Origin: Rhodoferax sp.
Lineage (GTDB): Bacteria; Pseudomonadota; Gammaproteobacteria; Burkholderiales; Burkholderiaceae_C
NCBI RefSeq assembly: GCF_012927445.1
Contig: NZ_JABBPD010000001.1
Span: forward strand, 186,001 to 250,000
DNA length: 64,000 nucleotides
Direction: 5' to 3'
Under the pieces are notes generated by a model that was not told the DNA's origin, did no database searches, and worked only from the letters and a program-made list of their open reading frames with translations. Positions within the stretch are counted from its first letter, which is position 1. Each line of letters opens with the position of its first letter. A program made the position numbers and the translations under genes. This document shows, piece by piece, positions 61,526 to 64,000 of the stretch.

Positions 61526-62308
61526 TTACGCGTCCAGCGGCAGCGGAGAATTCACCAGCTTTAAGCTGCCATTCGGTCCCGCAACAATTCGATCCATCGC
61601 TACTAATTTCTTGATGGCCGCCGTCATGGAACCCAGGGGGATGCCCGTCTCCTGTCCGGCAGTCGTTTGGTTAATTTCCGTGAATTCATTGGCATTCAAT
61701 ACACGCTCAAAATGCTGTAGCAGCTTGGCGGGGTTACCACTGAGCGCCAGCGTTTTTTCTGAAACAGCAGCGCGCTTGGATGGCGAGGTCTTGACTTTGG
61801 GTGCCGCTGATTTTTTCTTTGACTTGACCGCCACCGCGCCAGGCGCCAAATCATTTTTTGCTGCAACAGGTTGCGCGTCGGCACTTGTCGTTACGGCCGC
61901 AGCACGGGACACCGTCTTGGATTTTTGCTTTGGTTTCTTGGTTTTGGCACGTGTCGCGGTTGGCGTCACATCCTTTTGACTGACCGCCGGTTTTTTGACT
62001 GCACGTGATGGCGCTGCAATCGCAAGGGTTTGCCCCACGGTGGTTTGGTTATCCGCGCTGAGTTCCGAGGCTACTTGAAACACTTTTCTGATCTCTTCTT
62101 CGATCCCGACCATGGCCTGCGACAGGCGCGCCACTGTCTTCCAGTTCGCAAACAACGCATCATTGCCCAAGTTGTAGGGGTTGGTCGCAATTGCGGCATT
62201 GACACGTTCGGCATACTGAGTGACTTCATTTTTTAGTTTCAGATCTGCCGCAAAAGCTGCGGCGCCGACTTTTTGAATGGCTGAAAGGGTCGAGCTGGAG
62301 AGGGACAT
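61526..62308 (-). CDS. Hypothetical protein with Lys/Ala-rich linker and winged-helix-like C-terminus
   Basis: I do not recognise this 260-residue protein. Residues 1-100 look helical (AIQKVGAAAFAADLKLKNEV). Residues ~105-180 are low-complexity and rich in Lys, Ala and Pro (KTKKPKQKSKTVSRAAA), like histone-H1-type or nucleoid-protein tails. Residues ~190-255 resemble a winged helix (NPAKLLQHFERVLNANEF, TAAIKKLVAMDRIVAG). A DNA-binding role is plausible but unproven. The start MSLSSSTLSAIQ has no near alternative. Confidence 0.6.
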   Translation of the reverse strand: MSLSSSTLSAIQKVGAAAFAADLKLKNEVTQYAERVNAAIATNPYNLGNDALFANWKTVARLSQAMVGIEEEIRKVFQVASELSADNQTTVGQTLAIAAPSRAVKKPAVSQKDVTPTATRAKTKKPKQKSKTVSRAAAVTTSADAQPVAAKNDLAPGAVAVKSKKKSAAPKVKTSPSKRAAVSEKTLALSGNPAKLLQHFERVLNANEFTEINQTTAGQETGIPLGSMTAAIKKLVAMDRIVAGPNGSLKLVNSPLPLDA

Positions 62309-62490
62309 GAGTTTGATTCTTTATAGACAATGGAAAAAACGGGAGTCGTGCAGCTTGCCTCAGTGAGGTAAGCGCCCACCATTTAGGGCGAAAACGAAAA
62401 GGCAAAGAATCCCGCAAAGGGTATAAATTTTACCCGGGCTGTTTTAACCAGCCGTTAGCGGCACCCAATGCGTCCGCCCGGACCACGGGG

Positions 62491-63126
62491 TTAAGCGGGA
62501 CGACGCATCTTGAACAATTGTTCCGGGCCGATGGAGAAGTAATCGGCAGCGCCGCCGCCACGCAAAATGTGTCCCGCCGCAGCCGTGTCGTAAATACCCT
62601 CTTTCAGCAAGGTCTGGGCGATATGCACGGCCACCACCTCGCCCAGCACCAGCCAGGTCGGCACCTTGTCACCATTGACGCCCTGGAGCTGCACGATCTG
62701 CGTGCAGCGACATTCAAAAGAAACCGGGCTCTCCCGCACACGAGGCACCACAATGACGCGGGAATCGATTGGCGTCAATCCCGCCAGCTCGAATTCACTG
62801 ACTTCGGGCGGCACGGCGGCACAGGTCTGGTTCATGGCCTCGGCCAGCGGACGGGTGACCAGGTTCCAGGTGAACTCACGCGTCTCCTCGATATTGCGCA
62901 CCGAGTCCTTGTAGCCAATGCTGGCAAAGCCGACGATGGGCGGCGTGTAGTTGAAGGCATTGAAAAAGCTGTACGGCGCCAGATTGAGGGCACCTGCGGC
63001 ACTGCGAGTTGATATCCAGCCAATCGGACGTGGACCAATGATGGCATTGAACGGGTCGTGCGGCAGGCCGTGGCCGTTGCGCGGTTCGTAGAAGTAAACG
63101 GTGTCTTGCACAACAGGCAGCTTCAA
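62491..63126 (-). CDS. Flavin reductase-like (FMN-binding split barrel) protein
   Basis: The 211-residue protein has the flavin-reductase-like domain: NAIIGPRPIGWISTRSAAGA, NLAPYSFFNAFNYTPPIVGF and KDSVRNIEETREFTWNLV. Members reduce or bind FMN for oxygenases or act as oxidoreductases. No partner monooxygenase is encoded nearby, so the physiological role is unknown. Confidence 0.88.
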   Translation of the reverse strand: MKLPVVQDTVYFYEPRNGHGLPHDPFNAIIGPRPIGWISTRSAAGALNLAPYSFFNAFNYTPPIVGFASIGYKDSVRNIEETREFTWNLVTRPLAEAMNQTCAAVPPEVSEFELAGLTPIDSRVIVVPRVRESPVSFECRCTQIVQLQGVNGDKVPTWLVLGEVVAVHIAQTLLKEGIYDTAAAGHILRGGGAADYFSIGPEQLFKMRRPA

Positions 63127-63457
63127 AGTGAATCAGGAGTCTGAGGATACCTGTTGCCGCCGTCGCAAACTTAACCAGCGGTGCCGACACATCCTCTTTG
63201 CCAGACAAATCTCAGAACCTGTATGGATACAGGGTACGGTCATTATCGGGTTACATCCCTACCGCCCGTACACTAATCCATGTGTCTGGAGGTTCATCCA
63301 TTGGGACGAGTGCCGCTCAAATCCAGAAAATTCACCGCGGAGCAAGTCAGTGGTTATTTTTCTGCTGTTGCCCCATTCACGCCATCGGCAATGCTGTACC
63401 GCAGCATTTTCGGAGGCGAGTCCTTCCGCAACGATCAAAATTTTGAAAGATTCACTT
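63127..63457. other. Gene-free region
   Basis: No gene is supported. A frame that continues upstream from the next gene (to 63101) is open, but its residues are Cys/Arg-rich with no ordered pattern and it overlaps the flavin reductase start antisense, so it is taken as chance. Promoters for both divergent genes should lie here. Confidence 0.45.
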
Positions 63458-63868
63458 ATGGCAATTGGCTGGCTTGCGGCCCTGAAAATTATTCCGTGGT
63501 CCGACGTCATCAGCAACGCGCCGCTAGTCGCGGATGGGGCGAAGAAGCTGTGGAAGGCTGTCGCCAAAAAACCAGCTCCCTCAGCGCTTGAAGCGGCGGG
63601 GTCTCAAGCAGTCTTGTCGTCGGAGGGGTTGGCTATCGCCGCTATCGCAGAGCGCATCGTCAAAATGGAGGTGGCCGTGTCGGACTTGCACGCTCAAATG
63701 GTCGCCTCTTCAGAACTCATCAAGGCGCTCGCTGAACAAAACGCTCAACTCATCAATCGCGTGGAAACCAATCGAGTGCGCATGCTCTGGCTGGCTGCCA
63801 TCACGGTGGTGACGGCAATCACCGCGGTAGGCTGCTTGGTGTTAGCGGTAACGCGCTACAGCGCCTAA
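63458..63868 (+). CDS. Hypothetical small membrane protein with coiled coil
   Basis: The 136-residue protein begins MAIGWLAALKIIPWSDVISN. It has a central coiled-coil stretch (~62-105, RIVKMEVAVSDLHAQMVASS) and one C-terminal membrane helix (~112-133, LWLAAITVVTAITAVGCLVL). This tail-anchored layout gives no function. The ribosome binding site is weak (GAAAG). An open frame extends upstream but looks non-coding. Confidence 0.6.
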   Translation: MAIGWLAALKIIPWSDVISNAPLVADGAKKLWKAVAKKPAPSALEAAGSQAVLSSEGLAIAAIAERIVKMEVAVSDLHAQMVASSELIKALAEQNAQLINRVETNRVRMLWLAAITVVTAITAVGCLVLAVTRYSA

Positions 63869-63910
63869 AGTTCCGGCCGGAGAGATAGGCCAAGCATTCC
63901 AGATTTTGGC

Positions 63911-64000
63911 TTATTCGATCAAGTTCCGCAGGGCCTTGGCATCATTTTTGAAATCTGCAAAAGTGCCCTCGGTTCCAGCAGGGGCGCTTTGAATAACGTT
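63911..64000 (-). CDS. C-terminal 29 residues of a leftward gene cut by the right edge
   Basis: A frame enters from the right edge and ends at TAA, giving NVIQSAPAGTEGTFADF and then a short Lys/Leu helix. The fragment is too short to assign. It is convergent with the small membrane protein gene. Confidence 0.4.
   Translation of the reverse strand, partial: NVIQSAPAGTEGTFADFKNDAKALRNLIE

Noticed and set aside
63101-63457. N-terminal extension of the small membrane protein gene at the right edge
   Set aside because: The extension is Cys/Arg-rich and disordered and overlaps the flavin reductase gene; the ATG at 63458 begins a sensible protein.
1-64000. Shared 13-mer GCTTTGAATAACG at both window ends, suggesting a circular join
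   Set aside because: The match does not extend beyond 13 bases and the flanks differ, so it is probably chance (both encode the residues VIQS).
1-64000. CRISPR array, insertion sequence or prophage
   Set aside because: No regular spaced direct repeats, transposase, integrase or phage structural genes were seen on either strand.

Overview
The window looks like a chromosomal segment of a betaproteobacterium of the order Burkholderiales, most likely Comamonadaceae (Rhodoferax/Polaromonas-like). This rests on GC-rich core genes, the ribF-ileS-lspA, rpfE-like/recJ and putA-putP arrangements, Bug/Tct tricarboxylate-transport genes, and a family of about 50-bp dispersed repeats of a type I associate with that family. 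No CRISPR array, rRNA, insertion sequence or complete prophage was seen.

Layout. The left end (1 to about 2.5 kb) is visibly AT-richer. It carries the first ~680 codons of a leftward helicase gene that I read as DrmA of the DISARM anti-phage system; the rest of the locus lies outside the window. A 27-codon leader ORF with a good ribosome binding site overlaps its start. From 2.5 to 16.5 kb comes housekeeping and metabolism: purN, a yceH-type gene, a two-subunit acyl-CoA dehydrogenase, a secreted ATP-dependent DNA ligase (LigE type), an HNH nuclease, ribF-ileS-lspA, a Na/Pi cotransporter with PhoU domain, a quinone reductase and a DMT permease. From 16.8 to 25.2 kb lies a compact leftward block of ten genes plus one tiny lipoprotein ORF. 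It encodes two ABC exporters, a periplasmic adaptor, an unusual metallo-beta-lactamase-fold protein, a cytochrome c'-like protein, a cysteine-free thioredoxin-like protein and a DUF4395 membrane protein. A divergent Crp/Fnr regulator sits at its head with an FNR-like dyad over its own start. I could not match this block to a described system.

From 25.5 to 30.4 kb is a Bug/TctAB import cluster with an SDR and a DMT permease. From 30.5 to 36.0 kb is a leftward group: tatD, an APH-AAA kinase, a DNA glycosylase, a spermidine-synthase-like methyltransferase-fold protein and a GspE/PilB-type ATPase. From 36.2 to 40.1 kb is a four-gene polyamine-type ABC importer. The rest holds lolC-lolD, an rpfE-like gene with recJ, a chemoreceptor, a PHP phosphatase, a DMT permease, a YciO-type protein, an M50 protease, trpS with a C-terminal extension, a Cache-PAS-GGDEF-EAL protein, tRNA-Ser(CGA) with promoter and terminator, a lipoprotein, trifunctional putA with three GTTGCA operator sites, putP, and several poorly characterised genes at the right edge.

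The most general unexplained feature is the ~50-bp dispersed repeat. I count ten copies, most of them inside genes, where they are read through in frame and add about 15-20 residues to the protein. The pattern resembles Rickettsia palindromic elements.
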